DNA of 25,130 nt from Pseudomonadaceae bacterium UBA836. GTDB lineage: Bacteria; Pseudomonadota; Gammaproteobacteria; Pseudomonadales; Pseudomonadaceae. The notes below the pieces were generated by a model. That model had not been told where the DNA came from, made no database searches, and saw nothing but the letters and a program-made list of their open reading frames with translations. Every line of letters begins with the position of its first letter. Positions within the stretch are counted from its first letter, which is position 1. The stretch is taken from positions 1 through 25,130 of the forward strand of contig DBHE01000129.1 in assembly GCA_002296055.1 (NCBI GenBank). The letters are read 5' to 3'. Shown piece by piece: positions 8,587 through 15,682 of this stretch. The position numbers were made by a program, and so were the translations under genes.

Positions 8587-9858
8587 TCAGCCTCCCAAAT
8601 GCGTTGCTCCGGGGCGGGCGTCGGGTTTGCCAAGCAGGATCTGAGCGGTGCCGATGCCGCGCTCGCGAAAGCCCCCTTCGCAGTAGCAGAGGTAGAACTC
8701 CCACAGCCGGAAAAAGGCGTCATCATACCCGAGTTGTGCCAGCTCTCCACGGTAGCGCTGCAGGTTGTGGTACCAGTGCCGCAGGGTGCGGGCGTAGTGC
8801 AGGCCGATGTCTTCCATGTGCAGCATGGCAAGGTCAGTGTGCTTGCGGGTCAGCTCGCCAATGATGCTGACCGAGGGCAAGGAGCCACCCGGGAAGATAT
8901 AGCGCTGAATGAAGTCCACGCTACGGCGGGCCTGTTCATAGCGCTGGTCGCGAATAGTGATGGCCTGCAGCAGCATCAGCCCGTTGGGCTTGAGCAGGGC
9001 GGCGCAGGCCTTGAAGTAGGTGGCAAAGTAGGCATGGCCCACGGCCTCGACCATCTCGATGGACACCAGTTTGTCGTATTGCCCCTCTAGCTCGCGGTAG
9101 TCCTTAAGTAGCAAGGTAATGCGATCCTGCAGGCCGGCCTGCGCAATACGCTCCTCGGCTAGGCGGTATTGCTCCTGCGACAGGGTGGTGGTGGTCACCT
9201 TGCAGCCATAGTGCTGCGCGGCGTAGATGGCCATGCTGCCCCAGCCGGTGCCAATTTCCAGCAGGTGATCGTCGGCGCTCAGCTCCAGTTTGCGGCAGAT
9301 GTGCTCCAGCTTGTTGAGCTGGGCGGCGTGCAGATCATCGCTGCCGGGTGCAAAAATGGCCGCCGAGTACATCATGCTTGGGTCCAGCAGGCGCTCGAAC
9401 AGGTCGTTGCCCAGGTCGTAGTGAGCGCTGATGTTGCGCCGCGAGCCGCTGAGGCTGTTGCGGTTGAGCCGGTGCAGCCATTGCAGGGCGGGTTGTCCGA
9501 GCCGTGCCAGACCGGTCTCCATGGCGTCGAGCACATCCAGGTTGCGCACAAACAGGCGGGTTACGGCGGTCAGGTCGGGCGTGCTCCACATGCCCTGGAA
9601 GTAGGCCTCGCCGGCACCAACGCTGCCGTTGCAGGCAATTTGGCCCCAGGCGGCTGGGTCGTGCAGACGAATCTCGGCGTGCAGGCCGTCCTGGTCAGGC
9701 TGACCAAAGTCCAGGGTTTCGTCCTCAAGATGCAGGCGCAGTGTGCCGCGCTGCAGCAGGCGTAGCCGCGCCATAACAGCCTGACGGCACAGCTTCTGCA
9801 GCCAGCCCTCGCGTTCTTGCGCCGTGCTGCAGGTCAGTTCAGGTCTGCTCGGTTTCAT
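8587..9858 (-). CDS. Cfa-like SAM-dependent lipid methyltransferase
   Basis: The 423-residue protein has the two-part structure of cyclopropane-fatty-acid synthases: an N-terminal lipid-binding region and a SAM-methyltransferase domain with LLEIGTGWGSMA (199-210). Also seen are VSIEMVEAVG (265-274), YIFPGGSLPS (320-329) and a C-terminal FYLCYCEGGFRERGIGTAQ (388-406). By remembered alignment to E. coli Cfa, the bicarbonate ligands Glu239 and Tyr317 are kept (Glu271, Tyr355), but Cys139 is Ala166 and His266 is Gln298. This suggests an enzyme other than a simple cyclopropane synthase; related proteins act in 11-methyl/furan fatty acid synthesis in Rhodobacter. I start at 9858 because AGGAG lies just upstream; the start overlaps the DUF1365 gene by 20 nt. 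Confidence 0.87.
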   Translation of the reverse strand: MKPSRPELTCSTAQEREGWLQKLCRQAVMARLRLLQRGTLRLHLEDETLDFGQPDQDGLHAEIRLHDPAAWGQIACNGSVGAGEAYFQGMWSTPDLTAVTRLFVRNLDVLDAMETGLARLGQPALQWLHRLNRNSLSGSRRNISAHYDLGNDLFERLLDPSMMYSAAIFAPGSDDLHAAQLNKLEHICRKLELSADDHLLEIGTGWGSMAIYAAQHYGCKVTTTTLSQEQYRLAEERIAQAGLQDRITLLLKDYRELEGQYDKLVSIEMVEAVGHAYFATYFKACAALLKPNGLMLLQAITIRDQRYEQARRSVDFIQRYIFPGGSLPSVSIIGELTRKHTDLAMLHMEDIGLHYARTLRHWYHNLQRYRGELAQLGYDDAFFRLWEFYLCYCEGGFRERGIGTAQILLGKPDARPGATHLGG

Positions 9859-10648
9859 GTCCGGACTCCTTGCGCGGATGCGCCGCCACCGATTGCGCAG
9901 CGGGCGCATGGTCAAACAACGGTATGCCTTTGAGCAGCAGGCGCAGGGCCTGCCAGTAGATGCCACTGACGGTACGCAGCACCATGAAGGGAAAGCGCAG
10001 CGTCTCGCGGCGCAGCAGCGCTGGGCTGAGTGGCTGGCGTTGCAGCCCCATGCTGGCGTCGAACAGGCGCTGGCCGTCCTGATGGTGCTCTATGCGTACC
10101 TGCAGGCGCTCGGCCGGCACGCTGAAGTGCATGTGGTACTCGGCTTCGCGGGGTAAAAAGGGGGAGACGTGAAAGCGCTTGGTCAGGTTGAAATGCTGAC
10201 GCTGCTGCTTGGGGTCGGCTTCCAGCAAATAGCTGAAGCGCTCTCCCCAAGGGGTATTGGTTACTTCGCAGATGATGGCGCGCAGTTGACCGTTGAGGTC
10301 ATGGCAGTAAAAGAACGAGACTGGGTTGAACAGCATGCCAAAGCTGCGAATCTGCGTGAGCAGCCGCACTGGGCCGTCCAATGCCAGCCCCAACTGCTCG
10401 CGTACCAGGCGCTGCGCGCAGGTCTTAAGGCCCTCTTTCGGCTGGCGCTCAGCGCGCAGGTAGTCGCGCTCGGCAAAGCGCATGGGTGACCACCAGCGGC
10501 CGCCCCAGAGCGCACTCAGGCCGAACACCTCGGGCTGCTCGTCGAGATCGAGCAGCAGCAGGGTGATCCGGTAGCGGAACTGATGCCCGCGCGGCAGGTG
10601 CCGGCGATGCTGCAGTTGGCCGCTGTAGAGCGCGCTGGCGAGGCTCAT
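9839..10648 (-). CDS. DUF1365 family protein
   Basis: The 269-residue protein carries the DUF1365 signatures SFGMLFNPVSFFYC (about residues 102-115), CEVTNTPWGER (127-137) and KRFHVSPFLP further on. The function of the family is not established. It is nearly always encoded between an NAD(P)/FAD oxidoreductase and a Cfa-like methyltransferase, as here, which points to a shared lipid-modification pathway. The start shares one base with the stop of the FAD oxidoreductase gene (TAATG), a coupling arrangement, and its 3' end overlaps the Cfa-like start by 20 nt. No signal peptide is seen; the protein is probably cytoplasmic or membrane-associated. Confidence 0.9.
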   Translation of the reverse strand: MSLASALYSGQLQHRRHLPRGHQFRYRITLLLLDLDEQPEVFGLSALWGGRWWSPMRFAERDYLRAERQPKEGLKTCAQRLVREQLGLALDGPVRLLTQIRSFGMLFNPVSFFYCHDLNGQLRAIICEVTNTPWGERFSYLLEADPKQQRQHFNLTKRFHVSPFLPREAEYHMHFSVPAERLQVRIEHHQDGQRLFDASMGLQRQPLSPALLRRETLRFPFMVLRTVSGIYWQALRLLLKGIPLFDHAPAAQSVAAHPRKESGHETEQT

Positions 10649-11895
10649 TAGAGGCTCTCTCCAAAGTGTGCGGCAACGCGCAGGGCGCTGACGACGCCGT
10701 CCTCATGAAAGCCGTTGGCCCACCAGGCGCCACAGAAGAAGGTGTGCTGCTCGCCCAGCAGCGACTGCCATTGCTGCTGGGCGGCACTGGCTGCTTGGCT
10801 GAACTGAGGATGGGCATAGCTGAAGCGCGCAAGAATACGTGCCGGGTCAATCTGTTCGGTCTGGTTGAGGCTGACGCAGAAGGTCTCCGGCGCCTCAATG
10901 CCTTGCAGGATATTCATGTTGTAGGTCAAGGCGGCCGGCTGCTCGGTGTTGGCGCCGAGTCGGTAGTTCCAGCTTGCCCAGGCCAGTTTGCGGCGCGGCA
11001 GCAAGCGGGTGTCGGTATGCAGCACAACGTCGTTGTCGGCGTAGCGAATGGCGCCCAAAATCGCCTGTTCAGCTTCGCTGGGCTGCTCCAGCAAATGCAG
11101 AGCTTGGTCGCTGTGGCACGCTAGTATCACGCGGTCAAAGCGCTCCTCGCCCTGACGACTGAGAATGCTGACGCCCTGTTCATCGCGGCGGATGCGCTGG
11201 ACCGGGCAGTTCAGTCGGATGCCTTTGGCGAAGGCGGCGCTGAGCGCCGGGACGTAACTGCGTGAGCCGCCCTCAATGACCCGCCACTGAGGCCGGTTGC
11301 TGATCGACAGCAGGCCGTGGTTGTGGAAAAAGCGAATAAAGAAGGCCAGCGGAAAGTCCAGCATGTCGCGCAGCGACATCGACCAGATTGCAGAGCCCAT
11401 CGGGACGATGTAGTGGTCGATAAAGCGGCGGCTGTAACCGCGCTGGCGCAGGTATTGGCCCAGGGTCGTGTGGCTGCCTGCGTCGGGCTTTTCCAGGTCG
11501 GTCAGCGCCTCGCGGTTAAAGCGCAGTATATCGGCCAGCATGCGCAGAAAACCGGGGGAAATCAGGTTGCGGCGCTGGGCGAACAGGGTGTTGAGGTTGT
11601 TGCCGTTGTACTCCAGCCCGCTGCGTGGGTCGCTGACCGAAAAACTCATTTCAGTGGGCTTGGAGGCCACACCCAGTTGGTCAAGCAGACGAATGAAGTT
11701 GGGGTAGGTCCAGTCGTTGAAGACAATGAACCCAGTATCGATGGCGTAGCGCTGCTGCGCCACGTCAACGTCGACTGTGTGAGTATGGCCACCAATCCAG
11801 TCGTTGGCTTCAAACAGGGTGATGTCGTGGCGACGCGACAGCAAATGCGCCGCCACCAGGCCGGCGATACCGCTGCCGACAACGGCAATTCGCAT
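10648..11895 (-). CDS. NAD(P)/FAD-dependent amine-oxidase-like oxidoreductase of the Cfa/DUF1365 cluster
   Basis: The 415-residue protein opens with the Rossmann dinucleotide motif MRIAVVGSGIAGLVAAHLLS (glycines 7, 9 and 12) and the following FEANDWIGGHTHTVDV. This is the layout of the protoporphyrinogen oxidase/phytoene desaturase/amine oxidase flavoprotein superfamily. Homologues sit beside DUF1365 and Cfa-like genes in RpoE-ChrR and LitR regulons and probably act on fatty acyl chains of membrane lipids; the exact substrate is unknown. A strong AGGAGG lies about 8 nt before the ATG, inside the end of the upstream SDR gene. That gene's stop shares one base with this start (TGATG). The chance that it is a carotenoid desaturase is low given its neighbours. 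Confidence 0.85.
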   Translation of the reverse strand: MRIAVVGSGIAGLVAAHLLSRRHDITLFEANDWIGGHTHTVDVDVAQQRYAIDTGFIVFNDWTYPNFIRLLDQLGVASKPTEMSFSVSDPRSGLEYNGNNLNTLFAQRRNLISPGFLRMLADILRFNREALTDLEKPDAGSHTTLGQYLRQRGYSRRFIDHYIVPMGSAIWSMSLRDMLDFPLAFFIRFFHNHGLLSISNRPQWRVIEGGSRSYVPALSAAFAKGIRLNCPVQRIRRDEQGVSILSRQGEERFDRVILACHSDQALHLLEQPSEAEQAILGAIRYADNDVVLHTDTRLLPRRKLAWASWNYRLGANTEQPAALTYNMNILQGIEAPETFCVSLNQTEQIDPARILARFSYAHPQFSQAASAAQQQWQSLLGEQHTFFCGAWWANGFHEDGVVSALRVAAHFGESL

Positions 11896-12674
11896 CAGTT
11901 AACCTCCTGCTGAGTTGCGACCTCTGGCTTGCGGCGCCGCCGTGTCAGCGTAATGCGCAGCCAGTCGGGAAGCGCTGCGATCAAGCGCAGCATGGTAATA
12001 AAGCGACCGGGGAAGCTGATCTCCCGCTGCCCGCGTTCCAGGCCGCGCAGGGTGCGGCGGGCTGCCTCCTTGGCGCTCAGACGCATGGGCATGGCGAAAT
12101 CGTTGTTGGCGGTGAGCGGCGTGTCGACAAAGCCGGGGCTGACCAGGCTGACGGCCACGCCTTCATCGGCCAGGTCCAGCTCCAGGGATTGCACCAGGTA
12201 GCGCAGGGCCGCTTTGGAGGCGCCATACGCCTCGGCGCGCGGCAATGGCAGATAGGTGACGCTGCTGCCGACTACCGCCAAGCGCGGCTCGTAGCCACGG
12301 CGCAGCAGGGGCAGGGCGGTCTCAATGCAATTGGCGGTGCCCAGAACATTCACCCGCATGACCCGCTCTATCAGGCTGGCGGAAAAGCGCGGCAGCTCCA
12401 TGTACTCACAGGTGCCTGCGTTGAGAATAGCCCAGTCCAGGCCGCCCCAGATGGCGTCCAGCCGCTCGCCAGCCTCGCGTACGGCGTGGATGTCGGTCAG
12501 ATCGGCGGTGACTACCAGGATCTGATCGGGGTAGCGCTCGGCCAGGGCCAGCAGCGGCTCACGGCGTCGCGCGGTGAGGGCAACCCGGTGGCCCTGTTCG
12601 GCCAATTGTTCGGCCAAGGCAAGGCCGATGCCGCTGGATGCGCCGGTAAGCCAGATTCTGCGTTGATGGTTCAT
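11895..12674 (-). CDS. Short-chain dehydrogenase/reductase (SDR)
   Basis: The 259-residue classical SDR starts MNHQRRIWLTGASSGIGLAL. The cofactor loop TGASSGIG is at residues 10-17, the structural NAG at 85-87, a catalytic Ser at about 137-138 and the catalytic YxxxK at Tyr150/Lys154 in AYGASKAAL. The C-terminus has an amphipathic or membrane-associated stretch (FITMLRLIAALPDWLRITL) ending in RRRRK, consistent with work at the membrane. It is an NAD(P)H-dependent oxidoreductase of unknown substrate, probably lipid-derived. I place the start at 12674, where the ATG overlaps the SnoaL-like gene's stop by 4 nt; longer in-frame extensions run antisense to no known gene and lack homology. Confidence 0.88.
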   Translation of the reverse strand: MNHQRRIWLTGASSGIGLALAEQLAEQGHRVALTARRREPLLALAERYPDQILVVTADLTDIHAVREAGERLDAIWGGLDWAILNAGTCEYMELPRFSASLIERVMRVNVLGTANCIETALPLLRRGYEPRLAVVGSSVTYLPLPRAEAYGASKAALRYLVQSLELDLADEGVAVSLVSPGFVDTPLTANNDFAMPMRLSAKEAARRTLRGLERGQREISFPGRFITMLRLIAALPDWLRITLTRRRRKPEVATQQEVN

Positions 12675-13102
12675 GTCAGTCGTCTCTTGAGTAAGCGTAT
12701 GAGGCTGCCGAGCAGCGGGATGTGCTCGTACAGCAGTGCGCCCGCGTCGTAATGGTCTCGATGTCGAAAGACCTTGCCGTCGCGGAACCACACCTGGCTT
12801 ACGCCCGGAACGCTGACTTCGCGTCCGCCGGCCAGTCGGGGGTGGCGGTAGTACAGGGTCCAGCACAGCAGCGCTTGCTCATCGTCGATTGCCGAGCATT
12901 GGCTGAAGTCGAAGCGCACGCTGCTGAGATTGCTGTAGAGGTTGGCGCAGTAGTCCGTCAGCGCCGCTAGCCCGTGCAGGTCGTGCAGCGGGTCGGTGAA
13001 GTGCACGTCAGGCTGGTACAGCTCGGCCAGGCGCTCAAGGTTGTTGCGGTCCAGGCTGGCAAAGCCTTGGGCAAAGGCGTCGATCTGCTGCTGGCTGATC
13101 AT
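12671..13102 (-). CDS. SnoaL/NTF2-like protein
   Basis: The 143-residue protein has the cone-shaped SnoaL/NTF2 fold pattern: an N-terminal helix (FAQGFASLDRNNLERLAELY), then DVHFTDPLHDLHG. Strands including ALLCWTLYYRH and VSQVWFRDGKVFRHRDHYDA follow. The VHFTDP and FRDGKVFRHRDHYD segments are typical of the family members encoded with SDR, FAD oxidoreductase, DUF1365 and Cfa-like genes. Its function is unknown; NTF2-like proteins may act as small-molecule isomerases or as non-catalytic subunits. It overlaps both neighbours by 4 nt (ATGA), so translation with phrB and the SDR is tightly coupled. Confidence 0.85.
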   Translation of the reverse strand: MISQQQIDAFAQGFASLDRNNLERLAELYQPDVHFTDPLHDLHGLAALTDYCANLYSNLSSVRFDFSQCSAIDDEQALLCWTLYYRHPRLAGGREVSVPGVSQVWFRDGKVFRHRDHYDAGALLYEHIPLLGSLIRLLKRRLT

Positions 13103-14535
13103 GCGGTTTCTCCTGCCTGGCGAAAGGCGTCGATGGCGCGTTGCCGGCTGCTGCGAAGATCGACGATGGGGGCAGGGTAAGTATGGTCGCCGGAAAACAG
13201 ATCATCCTGCGGCGGCAGGTGGATGTCGCGCGCGGCCAGCTCTGCCAGCTCCGGTAGCCACTGGCGGATAAAGCTGCCATCGGGGTCGCACTTCTGTGAC
13301 TGGCTGACCGGGTTGAATACCCGAAAGTAGGGCGCGGCGTCGGTGCCGGTGGAGGCACTCCACTGCCAGCCGCCATTGTTGGCGGCCAGGTCGCCGTCGA
13401 TCAGGTGTTGCATGAACCAGCGCTCGCCTTCGCGCCAATCGATCAGCAGGTTCTTGGTCAGGAACATCGCACTGACCATGCGCAAGCGGTTATGCATCCA
13501 GCCGGTTTCGAGCAACTGCCGCATGGCAGCGTCCACCAGCGGGATGCCGGTGCGCCCTTGCTGCCAGGCTGCCAGGCCGTCGGCATCGTTGCGCCATTGC
13601 ACTGCTTCGGTTTCCGGGCGGAAGGCGCGGTGTCTTGATACCCGCGGGTAGCAGACCAGGATGTGCTTGTAAAACTCGCGCCAGAGTAGCTCGTTGATCC
13701 AGCTGACCGCGCCCTTGTTGCCGCCGTCAAATTCACCCTGGTTGACGCGCAGCGCCGCGTGCAGGCACTGGCGGGGCGACAGTACGCCGGCGGCGAGGTA
13801 GGCAGACAGGCGGCTGGTGGCATCCAGGTCAGGGCGATCGCGGTCCTCGGCGTAATCTTCCAGCAGCTCGGCGCAGAAATGTTCGAGGCGCTCTAGGGCT
13901 GCCTGTTCGCCGGCAGGCCACAGCGCTTGCTGATCCTCGGTGGGACATTCAAAGGCATCGAAGCCTGCTGCTGGCTGGTCGCTGTCCAGCTGCAAGGCGG
14001 TCTGGCGTTCGGGTGCCGGCAGGCTGTCGGGTAGCTGGCGATGCAGCGCCTCGTAGGCTTGCTTGCGGAACTGACTGTATACCTTGTACATGGTGCCGCT
14101 TTGCGTCGTCAGGCTGCCCGGCGCAAAGAACAGCTGATCGGTGTAGCGCTGGCAACTCAGGTCGGCGTCAGCAAAGGCAGCTGCTGTAGCATCGTCGCGA
14201 GACTGTTCGTGCAGGCCGTATTCATCGTTGAAGTGAAGGCCGCTGACCTCTAATTCCTGGGCAAGGTTGAGAAGTTGGCTGGGGCAGTCGGCCCAGCTGT
14301 CGGCGTGCAGCAGACGAAGGGGGATGTTGCGCTCAGTCAGCTGTGCTCGCAGGGCGATCAGGTTGCGCCGCCAGAAGTCGATCTTGATGGGGGCGTCGTC
14401 GTGCGCGCGCCAGTCGTTGGGTGTCACCACGTACACCGCGACCACCGGGCCCTGCTGGCTAGCGTGCCAGAGCGCGTGGTTGTCGTGCAGGCGCAGGTCG
14501 GTGCGCAACCAGCACAGTTGCAGCGGCCGGCTCAT
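13099..14535 (-). CDS. phrB: Deoxyribodipyrimidine photolyase (class I CPD photolyase)
   Basis: The 478-residue protein has the photolyase N-terminal antenna domain (LCWLRTDLRLHDNHAL) and the FAD-binding helical domain. The electron-transfer tryptophans equivalent to E. coli W306, W359 and W382 are W314, W367 (IDWREGE) and W390 (NNGGWQWSASTGTDAAPYF). The enzyme uses blue light and reduced FAD to split cyclobutane pyrimidine dimers. A GGAG ribosome binding site lies 7 nt before the ATG. The start overlaps the stop of a 15-codon mini-ORF, and the gene's own stop overlaps the SnoaL-like start. The gene thus couples DNA repair to the downstream lipid-modification genes. In P. putida, I recall, the homologous gene is light-induced through LitR-type MerR regulators. 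Confidence 0.95.
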   Translation of the reverse strand: MSRPLQLCWLRTDLRLHDNHALWHASQQGPVVAVYVVTPNDWRAHDDAPIKIDFWRRNLIALRAQLTERNIPLRLLHADSWADCPSQLLNLAQELEVSGLHFNDEYGLHEQSRDDATAAAFADADLSCQRYTDQLFFAPGSLTTQSGTMYKVYSQFRKQAYEALHRQLPDSLPAPERQTALQLDSDQPAAGFDAFECPTEDQQALWPAGEQAALERLEHFCAELLEDYAEDRDRPDLDATSRLSAYLAAGVLSPRQCLHAALRVNQGEFDGGNKGAVSWINELLWREFYKHILVCYPRVSRHRAFRPETEAVQWRNDADGLAAWQQGRTGIPLVDAAMRQLLETGWMHNRLRMVSAMFLTKNLLIDWREGERWFMQHLIDGDLAANNGGWQWSASTGTDAAPYFRVFNPVSQSQKCDPDGSFIRQWLPELAELAARDIHLPPQDDLFSGDHTYPAPIVDLRSSRQRAIDAFRQAGETA

Positions 14536-14579
14536 GAGCGGGCTCCACTGGGCTGGGTGCAGGGTTGAAAATCAGTCAT
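14532..14579 (-). CDS. 15-codon mini-ORF between the DUF523/DUF1722 gene and phrB
   Basis: The 46-nt gap between the two larger genes is filled by an ATG-initiated frame, MTDFQPCTQPSGARS. It starts 2 nt after the upstream stop and ends in a TGA that overlaps the phrB ATG (ATGA). No clear ribosome binding site precedes it. It could be a translational coupler that hands ribosomes to phrB, the tail of a deleted gene (many Pseudomonas have a MerR gene next to phrB), or chance. I do not recognise the peptide. Confidence 0.3.
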   Translation of the reverse strand: MTDFQPCTQPSGARS

Positions 14580-14581
14580 GG

Positions 14582-15547
14582 TCAGATCGCATTCCGCAGG
14601 CTGAGCTCGGGTGGGTGAGGCTGCAGGTAGGCCTGCTGCTGCAGATACGGGTCCGGGTGGCGCAGCAGGTGGTGCTGCAGCAGGGTGATGGGTACCACCA
14701 GCGGCACCACGCCTTCGCGGTAGCGCGCGATCAACTGCTGCAGTTCGGCCTTTTCCGGCGCTGCCAGCACGCGCTTGAAGTGCCCGGCCACGTGCTGCAG
14801 CACATTGCTGTGGCCTCGGCGGCTGGCGGGCTGGCGCAGGGCCTGCATTAATTCGCTGAAATACTGCTCGGCGGTGCGGGCGAGTGCCTCGCCTTTGCCT
14901 GGGTTGGCCAATAGCTGACCCAAGGTGCGGTAGCGCGGGGATTGGTGCGCCATCAACAGATACTTGTGGCGCGCGTGGAAGGCCAACAGGCGGCTGGCGC
15001 TCAGGCCATTGTGCTTGAGGGCTTGCCAGTCGGCGTAGACGATCACTCGATTGACGAAGTTTTCACGCAGCACGGGATCGTGTAAGCGGCCCTCTTCCTC
15101 CACCGGTAGCAGCGGAAGGCGTTGCATCAGGCGCGCGGCGAACACGCCGCTGCCAGTGGCCGGAGCTGGTTGGCCTTGGCGGTTGTACACTTTTACCCGC
15201 TCCATGCCGCAGCTGGGTGATTTTTGCATCAGGATAAAGCCGCACAGCTCATCGCTGCGGTCGCTGACGGCATCAGCGTAGTCGCTCAGGGCCTGAGTGT
15301 GGTCCTGATCAAGGTTGTCGCTGCTCACCGCGCGCGGTGCCTGCGGATCGTCAATCAGGCGGATGACCTTGCGCGGTGTGCCGAGGCCAATGGCGACCTC
15401 GGGACAGACCGGGCGCAGGTCAAAGAGAGCGCCGAGCTGCTCGGTGCACAGGCGCGAGTGCTTGTGTCCAGCGTTGAAGCGCACCGGGTCGCCTACCAGG
15501 CATTGGCTGATGCCGACCGGGATACGTGCAGTGATGGCAGTGCGCAT
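14582..15547 (-). CDS. DUF523-DUF1722 (YbbK/YbgA-type) fusion protein
   Basis: The 321-residue protein joins two families. Residues 1 to about 150 are DUF523, with conserved cysteines at 16 (ISQCLVGDPVR), 48 (RPVCPEV) and 113 (KSPSCG), probably a metal or Fe-S site. Residues from about 190 to 310 are DUF1722, as in E. coli YbgA, with FHARHKYLLMAHQS at its start. E. coli ybgA lies directly upstream of phr, and the same pairing is seen here, suggesting a role linked to photoreactivation; the molecular function is unknown to me. It is the first gene of the minus-strand operon; an AGGAG lies about 8 nt before the ATG and overlaps one TGTACA box. Confidence 0.9.
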   Translation of the reverse strand: MRTAITARIPVGISQCLVGDPVRFNAGHKHSRLCTEQLGALFDLRPVCPEVAIGLGTPRKVIRLIDDPQAPRAVSSDNLDQDHTQALSDYADAVSDRSDELCGFILMQKSPSCGMERVKVYNRQGQPAPATGSGVFAARLMQRLPLLPVEEEGRLHDPVLRENFVNRVIVYADWQALKHNGLSASRLLAFHARHKYLLMAHQSPRYRTLGQLLANPGKGEALARTAEQYFSELMQALRQPASRRGHSNVLQHVAGHFKRVLAAPEKAELQQLIARYREGVVPLVVPITLLQHHLLRHPDPYLQQQAYLQPHPPELSLRNAI

Positions 15548-15558
15548 GGCTTATCTCC

Positions 15559-15584
15559 TGTACAGCTTGGTTCGCTCTTGTACA
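15559..15584. promoter_or_regulatory. Paired TGTACA boxes upstream of the photolyase operon
   Basis: Two identical palindromic TGTACA boxes lie at 15559-15564 and 15579-15584, 14 nt apart (centre to centre 20 bp). The proximal one overlaps the ribosome binding site of the DUF523/DUF1722 gene. TRTACA-like boxes are, as I recall, the kind of site bound by LitR-type MerR regulators, but the spacing differs from the form I remember, so this is a candidate operator only. Confidence 0.4.
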
Positions 15585-15609
15585 AGGATAAGCATGATTT
15601 CATTATTTT

Positions 15610-15640
15610 TGTATAAGTTTTTGCACCGTCCGTCTGTCAG
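15610..15640 (-). promoter_or_regulatory. Candidate MerR-type promoter of the photolyase/lipid operon
   Basis: On the minus strand CTGACA (15640-15635) and TATACA (15615-15610) are separated by 19 nt, longer than the usual 17 and typical of promoters that need a MerR-family activator to twist the spacer. TATACA is followed by A-rich sequence. Transcription would begin near 15602, leaving a leader of about 55 nt that contains the two TGTACA boxes. The -10 box lies inside the 17-nt element shared with the renalase promoter region. Confidence 0.4.
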
Positions 15641-15682
15641 TCGCCTCCATTGGTATAATTTCGGCGGCCCAGATTGGGTGGT

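Noticed and set aside
10648..11895. Carotenoid desaturase (CrtI-like) identity for the FAD oxidoreductase
   Set aside because: No carotenoid synthesis genes are near, and its neighbours DUF1365, Cfa-like and SDR fit the lipid-modification flavoprotein group.
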